Assembly (NCBI GenBank): GCA_016937195.1
Contig: JAFGWK010000185.1
Span: 1-43,959 of the forward strand
From: Paracoccaceae bacterium
Lineage (GTDB): Bacteria > Pseudomonadota > Alphaproteobacteria > Rhodobacterales > Rhodobacteraceae
Direction of reading: 5' to 3'
DNA: 43,959 nt
Shown piece by piece: positions 15,176-23,838 of this stretch (positions within the stretch are counted from its first letter, which is position 1; every line of letters begins with the position of its first letter). Under the pieces are notes generated by a model. That model searched no databases. It worked only from the letters and a program-made list of their open reading frames with translations, and was not told where the DNA came from. The translations under genes were made by a program, and so were the position numbers.

Positions 15176-16999
15176 ATGAAAACCACCCAGCTGACAGCCG
15201 CCCTGCTGCTGTCCACCACGCTCGCCACCCCCGCCTTGGCGCAAGACAGCCAACCTTATGCGCTGGATGAAATCGTCGTCTATTATGGTGCGCTTGAACC
15301 GCGCAGCGCAGATCAGACGGGGCAATCGGTCACCGTACTTTCCAAGGCTGACATGGAGCGCACCGGCGAGACGCGTCTGGCCAACCTGATCGCGCAAACC
15401 CCCGGCGTTGGTATTCTTGCGCGCGGCCCAATGGGGGCGCAGACTGGTTTTACGATTCGCGGCGTGTCGCAGAACTACGTCAAGGTGCTGGTAGACGGGA
15501 TCGACGTGTCCGACCCGTCTGGCCCGCAGGTTGCCTTTGACCTTGGGCGTCTGAATGCCTTTGATTTCGATCGCGTCGAGATCATGCGCGGCTCACAATC
15601 CGCCGTTTATGGCGGGCAGGCGGTGGCAGGGGTGATCAACCTCGATACGCCGCGCCCGAACAAAGACGGGATCACGCAAAGAGTGCAGCTTGAAGCGGGC
15701 AGCTACAACACGCTGAACGCCGCCTATAGCTTTGGCTGGAAACAGGGCGACGACGAGGTCGCCGTGCAACTGTCGAAAATCTACACCAGCGGCTATTCGG
15801 CAGCGGATAAGAATAACGGCAATACCGAGGATGACGGCTACAAGGCCGACCGGATCAGCCTGCGCGCGCAGAAACGGGTGAGCGACACCCTGCTGATTGG
15901 TTTCGCAGGATTTGCGCAGAATGATACGGGCGAGTTTGATAACGCGTTCACTTCGCCGCCCAGCGATGATGCCTCGTCAACGGTGCATAAGGAACGCGGC
16001 GCGCGCGCGTTTGCTCAATTCGCAACTGGTCGCTTTGACCATGAAATTGGCCTGAGCTATTTCACCACCTCGCGTTGGTATCCCCTTTACAGCTACGGCT
16101 ATGAGGGCAAACGGCGCAAGCTGGACTGGAAAACCGCGACCGATCTGGGGCAGGGCCGTTTGACGGTTGGTGCCGACAGAACGTTGGAAAACTACAGCGG
16201 CACCTATGTCTCGGGCGATGTGCTGACCGCTGATACAGGCATCTTCGCCGAATATGCGTTCGAGCCGATCAAGAATGTGAACATCGTGGCCTCCGCGCGC
16301 CATGACGAGCATTCACAGTTTGGCGGCTTTAATACCGGACGTCTGGGGATGACGTGGCAGGCAAATGCGGACACGATCGTGCGCGCCTCGATCGGCAACG
16401 GGTTCCGCGCACCTTCTGGCTATGAGCTTTATGACCTTTATGCGGGGAATGATACGCTCCAGCCGGAAAAGTCGCGCAGCTATGACCTGGGGATCGAGCG
16501 CAAGTTCGGAAGTCAGACCCTGACCGCGACGCTCTTCCGGATCGATGTGGATGATCTGATTGATTATTCCGGCACTACCTACAGCTACTATCAAACTTCC
16601 GGCACGGCGACGCGCCAAGGGCTTGAGCTAGCGCTGAAGGGGCCTTTGACCGCCAAGACCGATTACAGCCTTGGTTACACCTATCTCGATTGGAGCAACC
16701 CTGACGGATTATCCTCCAGCTCTACTTGGAACTCGTCCTTTGGCAAGCACACGATCACAGCGGGGCTTGAAACCAAGCTGAACGACAAGTTTACCTTGGG
16801 TGCGGATCTTCGTCTTGTTGCAGATCGCCAGACCTTGCCCGATTATGGTGTGGTGAATGCGCAAATCTCCTACCAACTGGCAGAGGGTAAACAGGCCTAT
16901 CTGCGCGTCGAGAACCTTTTGGACAAGCAATATGAGCTTTGGTCGGGTTATGGCACCTCGGATCGCGCCGTTTATGTCGGTCTGCGTGCGACGTTCTGA
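15176..16999 (+). CDS. btuB: TonB-dependent cobalamin receptor BtuB
   Basis: 607 residues. A Sec signal peptide (1-22, ending ATPALA) is followed by a TonB-box-like DEIVVYYG (31-38), the plug domain (SVTVLSKADMERTGETRLANLIAQTPGV; DRVEIMRGSQSAVYGGQAVAGVIN) and a 22-strand barrel that closes with RAVYVGLRATF, ending in the outer-membrane terminal Phe. Length and plug match E. coli BtuB, and the B12 riboswitch upstream makes the substrate firm. AAGGA stands seven bases before the chosen ATG; two in-frame ATGs upstream (15119, 15131) would only add a hydrophilic leader before the signal peptide. Energised uptake across the outer membrane needs TonB-ExbBD encoded elsewhere. Confidence 0.95.
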   Translation: MKTTQLTAALLLSTTLATPALAQDSQPYALDEIVVYYGALEPRSADQTGQSVTVLSKADMERTGETRLANLIAQTPGVGILARGPMGAQTGFTIRGVSQNYVKVLVDGIDVSDPSGPQVAFDLGRLNAFDFDRVEIMRGSQSAVYGGQAVAGVINLDTPRPNKDGITQRVQLEAGSYNTLNAAYSFGWKQGDDEVAVQLSKIYTSGYSAADKNNGNTEDDGYKADRISLRAQKRVSDTLLIGFAGFAQNDTGEFDNAFTSPPSDDASSTVHKERGARAFAQFATGRFDHEIGLSYFTTSRWYPLYSYGYEGKRRKLDWKTATDLGQGRLTVGADRTLENYSGTYVSGDVLTADTGIFAEYAFEPIKNVNIVASARHDEHSQFGGFNTGRLGMTWQANADTIVRASIGNGFRAPSGYELYDLYAGNDTLQPEKSRSYDLGIERKFGSQTLTATLFRIDVDDLIDYSGTTYSYYQTSGTATRQGLELALKGPLTAKTDYSLGYTYLDWSNPDGLSSSSTWNSSFGKHTITAGLETKLNDKFTLGADLRLVADRQTLPDYGVVNAQISYQLAEGKQAYLRVENLLDKQYELWSGYGTSDRAVYVGLRATF

Positions 17000-17846
17000 T
17001 CGCACGCGTAGGGGGCTGTTTGTCCTATTGGCCGCGTCCCTTTGGGGCGCGGCTGTCGCATGGGCCGCGCGCGCCGCGCCCGCCCGTGTCGTCTCGATGA
17101 ACCTGTGCACCGATCAACTGGCGTTGGCTCTGGCAGATCCGGGGCAGATCGTTTCGCTTAGTCATTTTGCGACCGATCCGGGCATGTCGGTGCATTGGAA
17201 GCAGGCTGAGGGTTTCCCGCTAAACTATGGTGGTGCAGAGGAAATATCGATCTTGCGTCCTGATTTGGTACTGGCAGATACATGGTCGAACCCCGATACT
17301 ATTCGAATGCTCAAGACGCTGGGCATTCGCGTGGCGCAACTGCCGCCTTCGACCTCATTGCCCGAAATTCGCGCCCGCATCACCGAGATGGGCGCGTTGC
17401 TGGGCCACCCCGAACGCGCGGCCAAGATGTTGGCCGATTTCGATGCGCGTCTGGCTGCGATCAAGCGCCCGGCTAAGGGGTTGCGCGCGGCGGTGATCGG
17501 GCCGTCGGGCTATGGCTATGGGCCGCGCACGCTGGAGGGCCAAATCTTGGCGTTGGCGGGGTTTGACAATGTGGTCGGCGGGCCGGGGCTGGATTGGGGC
17601 GGGCGCCTGCCGCTGGAGGATCTGGTGATGGATCATCCCGATCTGGTGATTATCGGCGGCTCGCAAGGCGGTATGGGCACGAGCCGCGCGCAATCGGTAC
17701 TAGATCATCCAGTGCTGCGCGATCTACCCAGCGTGCGCGGCTTGCGAGATGCCCGCTGGACCTGCGGCGCACCTGCGATGTTGGGCGCGGTGTCTGATCT
17801 GGCGGCACTGGGGCGCGAAATCGAACATGACAAGGCAAACCAATGA
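16974..17846 (+). CDS. btuF: Periplasmic cobalamin-binding protein (BtuF-like)
   Basis: About 290 residues. An Arg-rich start followed by a hydrophobic stretch (GLFVLLAASLWGAAVAWA) is a signal peptide or anchor. The mature part begins RVVSMNLCTDQLALALA, the typical start of class III (BtuF/FhuD) binding proteins, with EEISILRPDLVLADTWSNP and a C-terminal lobe after the connecting helix (MGALLGHPERAAKMLADFDARLAAI). It would hand cobalamin to BtuCD. The start is uncertain: ATG at 16974 overlaps btuB by 26 bases and has no obvious ribosome-binding site, and GTG at 16986 is an alternative. Translational coupling to btuB would explain the missing site. The stop overlaps btuC by ATGA. Confidence 0.88.
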   Translation: MSVCVRRSDRTRRGLFVLLAASLWGAAVAWAARAAPARVVSMNLCTDQLALALADPGQIVSLSHFATDPGMSVHWKQAEGFPLNYGGAEEISILRPDLVLADTWSNPDTIRMLKTLGIRVAQLPPSTSLPEIRARITEMGALLGHPERAAKMLADFDARLAAIKRPAKGLRAAVIGPSGYGYGPRTLEGQILALAGFDNVVGGPGLDWGGRLPLEDLVMDHPDLVIIGGSQGGMGTSRAQSVLDHPVLRDLPSVRGLRDARWTCGAPAMLGAVSDLAALGREIEHDKANQ

Positions 17847-18826
17847 GTTATCGTGCGATCCTCATCTGTTTGGCGGTATTGGTTTTGGCGCTGTTTACCG
17901 CCTCGCTACTGATTGGGCCGTCGGGGATTTCTCCGCTGCAGGGCTTGGGGGCGCTGTTCTCGGGTGAGGGTGCGCCGGGGCTGGTGATGCGCGAACTCCG
18001 CCTGCCGCGCGCGCTGCTGGGCGTGGGGGTTGGGGCGGCACTGGGTCTGTCTGGGGCTGCGATGCAGGGGTTCTTGCGCAATCCACTGGCCGAGCCGGGG
18101 CTGATCGGCACCTCCGCGGGCGCGGCGCTTGGTGCGGTGATTGCCATTCAAACGGGGCTTTATGCCGTCTTCGCGTTGGCCTTGCCGTTGGCCGCTTTGG
18201 CGGGGGCGGGGGTGGCGGTGGCGCTGATCCTGACGTTGGCGGGTCGCGAGGGGCGCGCCTTGGTGCTAATCCTCGCGGGGATCGCTGTGTCGGCCTTGGC
18301 AGGGGCGGCGACGGCGCTGGTTTTGAACCTTGCGCCATCGCCCTATGCCGCAGCCGAGATCGTGTTTTGGATGATGGGCTCGCTTGCGGATCGCTCGATG
18401 ACCCATGTGCTTTTGGCGACTCCGTTTCTGATTTTGGGGGCGATGATTTTACTGAAAACGGGTCCGGGGCTGGATGCGCTGAGCCTTGGCGAGGATGCAG
18501 CGTCCGCAATGGGAATTTCGCTCAAGCGGCTGCGTTTGCAGATCGTGTTTGGCACTGCGCTGATGGTGGGGGCGGCGACGGCGGTGGCGGGCGCGGTCGG
18601 TTTTGTCGGGCTTGTGGTGCCCCATCTGTTGCGCAAAGCGGTGGGGTCGCGGCCCTCGCGGTTGCTGCCCGCCTCGGCGCTTGGGGGGGCGGCGATGCTG
18701 CTGACCGCCGATATCGCCACGCGTGTGATTGCGCCAGAGCGCGACTTGAAACTTGGGGTGCTGACGGCGATCGTGGGCGCGCCGTTTTTCCTTGCGATGA
18801 TCCGCAAGATGGGGCGCGAGACATGA
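17843..18826 (+). CDS. btuC: Cobalamin ABC transporter permease, FecCD/BtuC family
   Basis: 327 residues with about ten membrane helices. Family signatures are seen: MRELRLPRALLGVGVGAALGLSGAAMQGFLRNPLAEPGLIGTSAGAALGAV (about 48-100) and, near the C-terminus, GAVGFVGLVVPHLLRKAVGSR, which contains the coupling region that contacts the ATPase. It forms the inner-membrane pore for cobalamin with BtuD. The start overlaps the BtuF-like stop by four bases, and its own stop overlaps the ATPase start by four bases. Confidence 0.93.
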   Translation: MSYRAILICLAVLVLALFTASLLIGPSGISPLQGLGALFSGEGAPGLVMRELRLPRALLGVGVGAALGLSGAAMQGFLRNPLAEPGLIGTSAGAALGAVIAIQTGLYAVFALALPLAALAGAGVAVALILTLAGREGRALVLILAGIAVSALAGAATALVLNLAPSPYAAAEIVFWMMGSLADRSMTHVLLATPFLILGAMILLKTGPGLDALSLGEDAASAMGISLKRLRLQIVFGTALMVGAATAVAGAVGFVGLVVPHLLRKAVGSRPSRLLPASALGGAAMLLTADIATRVIAPERDLKLGVLTAIVGAPFFLAMIRKMGRET

Positions 18827-19572
18827 TGCTGAGCCTGCAAAACCTGACCGCGTTGCGCGGGCAATGCCCGGTGGTGGATGATATCACGGCCTCTATTGAG
18901 CCCGGCGAATTCATCGGCCTGATCGGGCCGAACGGCGCGGGCAAGACGACCTTGATGCGTGCGGCGTTGGGGCTGATTGCGCATCGCGGCGAAAGTTCGC
19001 TGGCGCAGCTTGATGCGATGGCGCGCGCGCGCGCGGCGGCGTGGTTGCCCCAAGCGCGCGAGATTGCTTGGGGGCTGTCGGTGGCCGAATTGGTGGCGCT
19101 GGGGCGGCTCCCGCATGGGCGTGATCAGCTTGGTGCGGGGGCGCATGCGGTTGATGCGGCCCTGACGCGGATGGGGCTGGAAAACTACCGGGAAAGGGCC
19201 GCGACGCAGCTTTCCGGCGGCGAGCAGGCCCGCGTTCTAATCGCGCGCGCATTGGCGCAGCAAAGCCCGCTGATCCTAGCGGACGAGCCAATCGCGGGTC
19301 TTGATCCGGCGGCGCAAATCGACACGATGGAGGTGTTTTCTGCGCATGCGCGCGCCGGTGGTGCGGTGCTGTGCTCGCTGCATGATCTGGGGCTGGCGGC
19401 GCGCCATTGCTCGCGCGTTTGGGTTATGGATCGTGGGCGGTTGGTGGCCGATGGTGCGCCCGCCGATGTGCTAAGCGAGGCGCTGCTGGCCGAGGTCTTT
19501 CACATCCGCGCGCATTTTCAAACGACCGCGCAAGGCCCTGTCTTTCAACCCCTTTCGACTTTGGATCGCTAA
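18823..19572 (+). CDS. btuD: Cobalamin ABC transporter ATP-binding protein
   Basis: 249 residues. Walker A GPNGAGKTT (35-43), the signature LSGGEQARVLIARAL, Walker B PLILADEPIAGLDP and the switch histidine in CSLHDLGLAARHC are all present, as in FecE/BtuD/HmuV ATPases. The ATG at 18823 overlaps the btuC stop by four bases and gives the correct N-terminus (MMLSLQNLTALRG). It powers cobalamin import through BtuC. Its stop codon shares one base with the following gene (TAATG). Confidence 0.93.
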   Translation: MMLSLQNLTALRGQCPVVDDITASIEPGEFIGLIGPNGAGKTTLMRAALGLIAHRGESSLAQLDAMARARAAAWLPQAREIAWGLSVAELVALGRLPHGRDQLGAGAHAVDAALTRMGLENYRERAATQLSGGEQARVLIARALAQQSPLILADEPIAGLDPAAQIDTMEVFSAHARAGGAVLCSLHDLGLAARHCSRVWVMDRGRLVADGAPADVLSEALLAEVFHIRAHFQTTAQGPVFQPLSTLDR

Positions 19573-20354
19573 TGGCTTTTCCGCCCGAACGTATCGTCTG
19601 TCTGACCGAGGAGACCGTTGAAACGCTGTATCTACTGGGCGCGCAGGACCGCATCGTGGGCGTGTCGGGCTATGCTGTGCGCCCCAAACAGGTGCGGCGC
19701 GAAAAGCCGCGTGTGTCGGCCTTTATCAGCGCTGACCTGCCCAAGATCCTCGTGCTGAAGCCCGATCTGGTGCTGACATTTTCCGACCTGCAAGCCGATA
19801 TCGTGGCCGGATTGGTGCGTGAGGGCATCGCCGTGCATGCGTTCAATCAGCGCGATGTCGCGGGGATTCTCGACATGATCCGGCTGCTGGGCGCGATGGT
19901 GGGTCTGCCCGAGCAGGCCGAGACGCTGGTGGCCGGATATGAGGCGCGCCTTGGCGTGATTGCCGAAAAACCGCGCCTGTCGCGCCCGCGCGTCTGGTTT
20001 GAGGAATGGGACGAACCGCTGATCTCGGCAGTGGGTTGGGTGTCGGAACTGATCGAGATCGCGGGCGGGCAAGATGTGTTCGCCAATCTCGCGCGCGAGG
20101 GCAAAGCCCGCGACCGCATCGTCACTCACGCACAGGTGATTGCCGCCGCGCCCGAGGTGATTATCGGGTCGTGGTGTGGCAAGAAATTTCGCCCCGAGAA
20201 AGTTTCTTGCCGCGCGGGCTGGCAAAATGTGCCCGCCGTTGCGCAAAGCCGCCTGCATGAGGTCAAATCGACCCTAATCCTGCAACCCGGACCCGCTGCG
20301 CTCACCGATGGGCTGGATGCGCTGGAACGAGCAATCTGGGGCGCGCAGGGTTAG
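19572..20354 (+). CDS. Second BtuF-like cobalamin-binding protein without signal peptide
   Basis: 260 residues. The start PERIVCLTEETVETLYLLGAQDRIVGVSGYAVRP, FISADLPKILVLKPDLVLTFSDLQADIVAGLVREGIAVHAFNQRD and WVSELIEIAGGQDVFANLA are the pattern of class III binding proteins (BtuF and relatives). Unlike the BtuF-like protein two genes upstream, no signal peptide is present: the protein starts directly with the first beta strand. It is coupled to btuD by a one-base overlap (TAATG) and ends the riboswitch-led operon. It could be exported by another route, act in the cytoplasm as a corrinoid-binding protein, or be mis-started, but no upstream in-frame extension resembles a signal peptide. Confidence 0.85.
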   Translation: MAFPPERIVCLTEETVETLYLLGAQDRIVGVSGYAVRPKQVRREKPRVSAFISADLPKILVLKPDLVLTFSDLQADIVAGLVREGIAVHAFNQRDVAGILDMIRLLGAMVGLPEQAETLVAGYEARLGVIAEKPRLSRPRVWFEEWDEPLISAVGWVSELIEIAGGQDVFANLAREGKARDRIVTHAQVIAAAPEVIIGSWCGKKFRPEKVSCRAGWQNVPAVAQSRLHEVKSTLILQPGPAALTDGLDALERAIWGAQG

Positions 20355-20422
20355 ACCCTCGACTTCGGGCGGGGCAACGTTAGAGTGCCACCAAAGCTAT
20401 GAAACAACCCCGGGGAGGGGGC

Positions 20423-22036
20423 ATGTACACGCGATTTATTAGATTTTCGCCACTCGCCATCTGTGTTTTGCTAACGCTGATCGCTGTGATTGGGCTGTTT
20501 TTCAGCGATTGGTTTTTGCTGATTGCACTGATCTTCGGGGCGCTGTCGCTGCTTGGGGTCTATGACCTGATCCAGACGCGCCACGCAATCACGCGCAACT
20601 ATCCAATTTTGGCGCATCTGCGCTTTTTGTTCGAAGAGATTCGGCCCGAGATCCGGCAATATCTGATCGAGAGCGATGATGACGAAGTGCCGTTTTCCCG
20701 CGCCACGCGTACCATCGTTTATCAGCGCGCCAAGGATATCGAAGATGCCAAGCCCTTCGGGACGCGGATGCGGGTGTCGGAATCGGGGTATCAGTGGATC
20801 ACCCATTCGGTCAAACCGCGCCATATCGAAAATAGCGATTTCCGCGTTGAAATCGGTGGGCCCGATTGCACGCAGCCCTATAGCGCCTCGATCTACAATA
20901 TTTCTGCGATGAGTTTCGGCGCGCTGTCGGCCAATGCGATCATGGCGCTCAATCAGGGGGCTAAGACGGGCGGCTTTGCCCATGACACGGGCGAGGGCGG
21001 GATTTCGCGCTATCACCGCGAGGCCGGGGGCGATCTGATCTGGGAGATCGGTTCGGGCTATTTCGGCTGTCGCAACCATGATGGTAGCTTCAACCCCGAG
21101 AAATTTGCCGAGCGCGCTAAGGGCGATCAGGTCAAGATGATCGAGATCAAGCTGTCCCAAGGCGCCAAACCCGGCCACGGCGGCATGCTGCCCGCGGCCA
21201 AGATCACGCCCGAAATCGCCGAGGCGCGCGACATTCCGATGGGGGTGGATTGCGTCTCGCCCGCCTCGCATTCGGCCTTTGATACGCCCCTCGAAATGAT
21301 GCATTTCATCGCCAAACTGCGCGAGCTGTCGGGCGGCAAGCCGATTGGTTTCAAGCTGTGTGTCGGGCATCGGCGCGAATTCATGTGCATCGTCAAGGCG
21401 ATGCTGGAAACCGGCATCACGCCCGATTTCATCGTTGTCGATGGCAAAGAGGGCGGCACGGGTGCAGCGCCGTTGGAATTCGCCAACCACATGGGCTTTC
21501 CGCTCGTCGAGGGGCTGGCCTTTGTACACAATACGCTGCGCGGCGCGGGGCTACGCGACAAGATCAAGATCGGCGCAAGCGGCAAGCTGGTCACGGCGTT
21601 TCACATCGCAAAAACGCTGGCGATCGGGGCGGATTGGGCGAACTCGGCGCGCGGCTTTATGTTTGCGGTGGGCTGTATTCAGGCGCAATCATGCCACACC
21701 AACCGCTGCCCGACTGGCGTGACCACGCAAGACCCGATCCGCCAGCGTGCGCTGGTGGTGCCAGACAAGGCCACGCGGGTTGCCAATTTCCACCGCAACA
21801 CGATGAAAGCGCTGTCTGAAATGACGGGCGCGGCGGGGCTGACCCATCCGGGGCAATTCCTGCCCCATCACCTGCTGGTGCGCGTCACCGACCGCGATTT
21901 CAAGGTTGGCGACGAGGTCTATCCCTACATGCCCGAGGGCTTTTTGCTGCGCGAGGACGATGACCGCTTTGGCTATCTCAATCGCTGGCAACGCGCCCGC
22001 GCCGAAGCGTTCGAGCCCATCGATAGCGGGGTGTGA
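20423..22036 (+). CDS. Membrane-anchored FMN-binding glutamate synthase-family protein (GltB-like)
   Basis: 537 residues. Two hydrophobic helices lie at the N-terminus (about 6-27 and 30-49), then the FMN-binding TIM-barrel domain of the glutamate synthase large subunit: YNISAMSFGALSANAI, HDTGEGGISRYHR, QGAKPGHGGMLPAAKIT and VDGKEGGTGAAP. The [3Fe-4S] cysteines are C418, C424 and C429 (CIQAQSCHTNRCPTGVTTQ). No glutamine amidotransferase domain and no GltD subunit are present, as usual for this stand-alone group, whose reaction is not established. The ATG at 20423 follows a GGGGAGGGGG site directly; an earlier ATG at 20399 is less likely. It is transcribed alone. Confidence 0.9.
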   Translation: MYTRFIRFSPLAICVLLTLIAVIGLFFSDWFLLIALIFGALSLLGVYDLIQTRHAITRNYPILAHLRFLFEEIRPEIRQYLIESDDDEVPFSRATRTIVYQRAKDIEDAKPFGTRMRVSESGYQWITHSVKPRHIENSDFRVEIGGPDCTQPYSASIYNISAMSFGALSANAIMALNQGAKTGGFAHDTGEGGISRYHREAGGDLIWEIGSGYFGCRNHDGSFNPEKFAERAKGDQVKMIEIKLSQGAKPGHGGMLPAAKITPEIAEARDIPMGVDCVSPASHSAFDTPLEMMHFIAKLRELSGGKPIGFKLCVGHRREFMCIVKAMLETGITPDFIVVDGKEGGTGAAPLEFANHMGFPLVEGLAFVHNTLRGAGLRDKIKIGASGKLVTAFHIAKTLAIGADWANSARGFMFAVGCIQAQSCHTNRCPTGVTTQDPIRQRALVVPDKATRVANFHRNTMKALSEMTGAAGLTHPGQFLPHHLLVRVTDRDFKVGDEVYPYMPEGFLLREDDDRFGYLNRWQRARAEAFEPIDSGV

Positions 22037-22210
22037 GGGAGACCTGACCTGCTGGGGTATGAAATCGGGGCGCGCGCATGAGTGCGTCCCGGGCGTGGCG
22101 ATAGTCGGCTTAGAGCCCAACATGTGCGCGACTTGTAAAAACTAAATCGGTCTGACATCGTCAATCCACATCGGATTATGATTGATCAGAGCGCGCAAAA
22201 GGGAAACAAA

Positions 22211-22546
22211 ATGCCTTATCCAGATTTCATCAAAGCATTTCCGAGTATTGACGTGCCGTTCCCCGACGATGTCGTGCAGACAGCTGTGGTGCAGTCCGAT
22301 AATGGTCTGGTTGTCTTCTTCACGTTCCTTAAGGATATGGAACTTCCTCTACATTCTCATGGTGCTCAATGGGGTACCGTCGTGGAAGGTCAAATCGAGT
22401 TTACCATTGGTGGAGAGTCGAAGATTTACAGAGCCGGTGATAGTTACTCAATTCCGGCTGGCGTTGAACATGGGGCTTTCATTAAGTCCGGAACGCGCGT
22501 CATAGACGTCTTCGAAGAAGCTGATCGTTACTCAATCAAGCAGTAA
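22211..22546 (+). CDS. Cupin-domain protein, atypically AT-rich
   Basis: 111 residues forming one cupin barrel. Motif 1 is LPLHSHGAQWGTVVEGQIEFTIGG (two histidines and a Glu as metal ligands) and motif 2 is AGDSYSIPAGVEHGAF. It may be a small metal-dependent isomerase, dioxygenase or sensor domain; no partner suggests a substrate. AAAGGG lies seven bases before the ATG at 22211. Base composition and codon choice differ clearly from all neighbours: many A/T-ending codons, roughly half GC against the GC-rich surroundings. This suggests recent acquisition. Confidence 0.85.
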   Translation: MPYPDFIKAFPSIDVPFPDDVVQTAVVQSDNGLVVFFTFLKDMELPLHSHGAQWGTVVEGQIEFTIGGESKIYRAGDSYSIPAGVEHGAFIKSGTRVIDVFEEADRYSIKQ

Positions 22547-22612
22547 CGAGCCTCCGCTTCGTCCGCAAACCAACCCCAGCAGATGCCACACCACCCCACA
22601 GTTCTGCGCCCC

Positions 22613-23827
22613 TCAGGCGATGATCTTGGGATCATCCCCCATATCGAGACGCGGGAAAACGGTGCTTTCCAGAAGGCCTTTTTCAAAGCCGAACATGCCC
22701 CGCATCGCCCAGGCGGCATAGGCGCGTACGTCGGCGGTCGGCATCAGGTCGCGTTGTTCGAACAGGGCGTGATCGGCCAGACCGGGCCAGTGGCCATAGA
22801 CGCGCCCGCCGCGAATGGCGCCGCCCGCCATGATCAGCGCGCCACCGGTGCCGTGATCGGTGCCCGCGGTGCCGTTTTCGCGCGCGGTGCGGCCGAACTC
22901 GGTCATCGCGAGCACCGTGGTTTTGCCCCAGTCGCGCCCCAGCCCGGATTTCAGCGCAAGGATCGCGCCTGACAGATCGCTTAGCCGCCCGGCCAACACG
23001 TTGCGCTGGTTGCGATGGGTGTCCCAGCCGCCAATCGAGAAGGTGGCAATGCGGGTATCCTCGCGCAGCCGACGCGCCGCAAAAGTCGCCAGTTGCGCTG
23101 CCTGCCCCTTGATCGCAGGGCGGGTCATGCCATTTCGGGCTGCGTCTTTTTCGACCTCAAGGCGCGCGGAAATGTCGATCGCTTCTTGGGCGGCTGCGTG
23201 AAACAGCGGGTCGTCTTCGTAGATGCGTTCCAGCAGGCGCTGGCTTTGATCGCTCAGGCGCAGGTGCGTTTTTGGGGCCCAGCTCATCGAGGGGGCAGAA
23301 CCTTCGATCACCTTCATTTCGTCGCGCCCGACCGCGTAGGCGGTGTCGGATTTCAGATCGGGCATCGCCTGTATCATCCGGTTCAGCCAGCCATCGCGCA
23401 CCTGTGGTTGAGGCACGTCCAGCCCGGTTCCAGCCTCAAGGATGTCCTGCCCGTCGAAATGGCTGCGCTTGTCACGATAGGGCGTTGCAACCGCATGGGC
23501 AAAGCCCAGCTCGCCCGCTTTCCAAAGCGGCATCAGATCGGCCATCGCGGGGTGGAGCGCGTAGAAATCATTCAGCGCGGGGCCGGTTTGACCGTCCGTC
23601 AGGCTGGCGTGGCGGTAGCTGGCGTAATCAGGATCGCCAATCGGGCGCACCACATCCAGCCCGTCCATCGCGCCGCGCAAGATGATCACGACAAGGCGCT
23701 CATCTCCGGGGGCGGAGGCAAAGGTCACGGGGCTGAGCAGTGGCCAAGCCGCAGCCGAACACCCGATCAGCGAAGCAGAGCGCAAGAACAGACGGCGCGA
23801 GAGCGGGCGGGCAGGTTTCTGTGTCAT
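22613..23827 (-). CDS. DUF1501-family protein with Tat signal
   Basis: 404 residues. The N-terminus has a twin-arginine motif SRRLFLRSASLIG with a hydrophobic stretch and an SFA/FASA-type cleavage region near 38. The mature part begins RLVVIILRGAMDGLDVVRPIGD and contains GWDTHRNQ and TEFGRTARENGTAGTDHGTGGALIMAGG, the hallmarks of DUF1501, a family distantly related to alkaline phosphatases and sulfatases through its metal-binding DHG segment. Export through Tat fits a folded metalloenzyme. It lies eleven bases after the DUF1800 gene, an association seen in many bacteria; the pair's substrate is unknown. Confidence 0.9.
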   Translation of the reverse strand: MTQKPARPLSRRLFLRSASLIGCSAAAWPLLSPVTFASAPGDERLVVIILRGAMDGLDVVRPIGDPDYASYRHASLTDGQTGPALNDFYALHPAMADLMPLWKAGELGFAHAVATPYRDKRSHFDGQDILEAGTGLDVPQPQVRDGWLNRMIQAMPDLKSDTAYAVGRDEMKVIEGSAPSMSWAPKTHLRLSDQSQRLLERIYEDDPLFHAAAQEAIDISARLEVEKDAARNGMTRPAIKGQAAQLATFAARRLREDTRIATFSIGGWDTHRNQRNVLAGRLSDLSGAILALKSGLGRDWGKTTVLAMTEFGRTARENGTAGTDHGTGGALIMAGGAIRGGRVYGHWPGLADHALFEQRDLMPTADVRAYAAWAMRGMFGFEKGLLESTVFPRLDMGDDPKIIA

Positions 23828-23838
23828 AGCGAGCCCCC

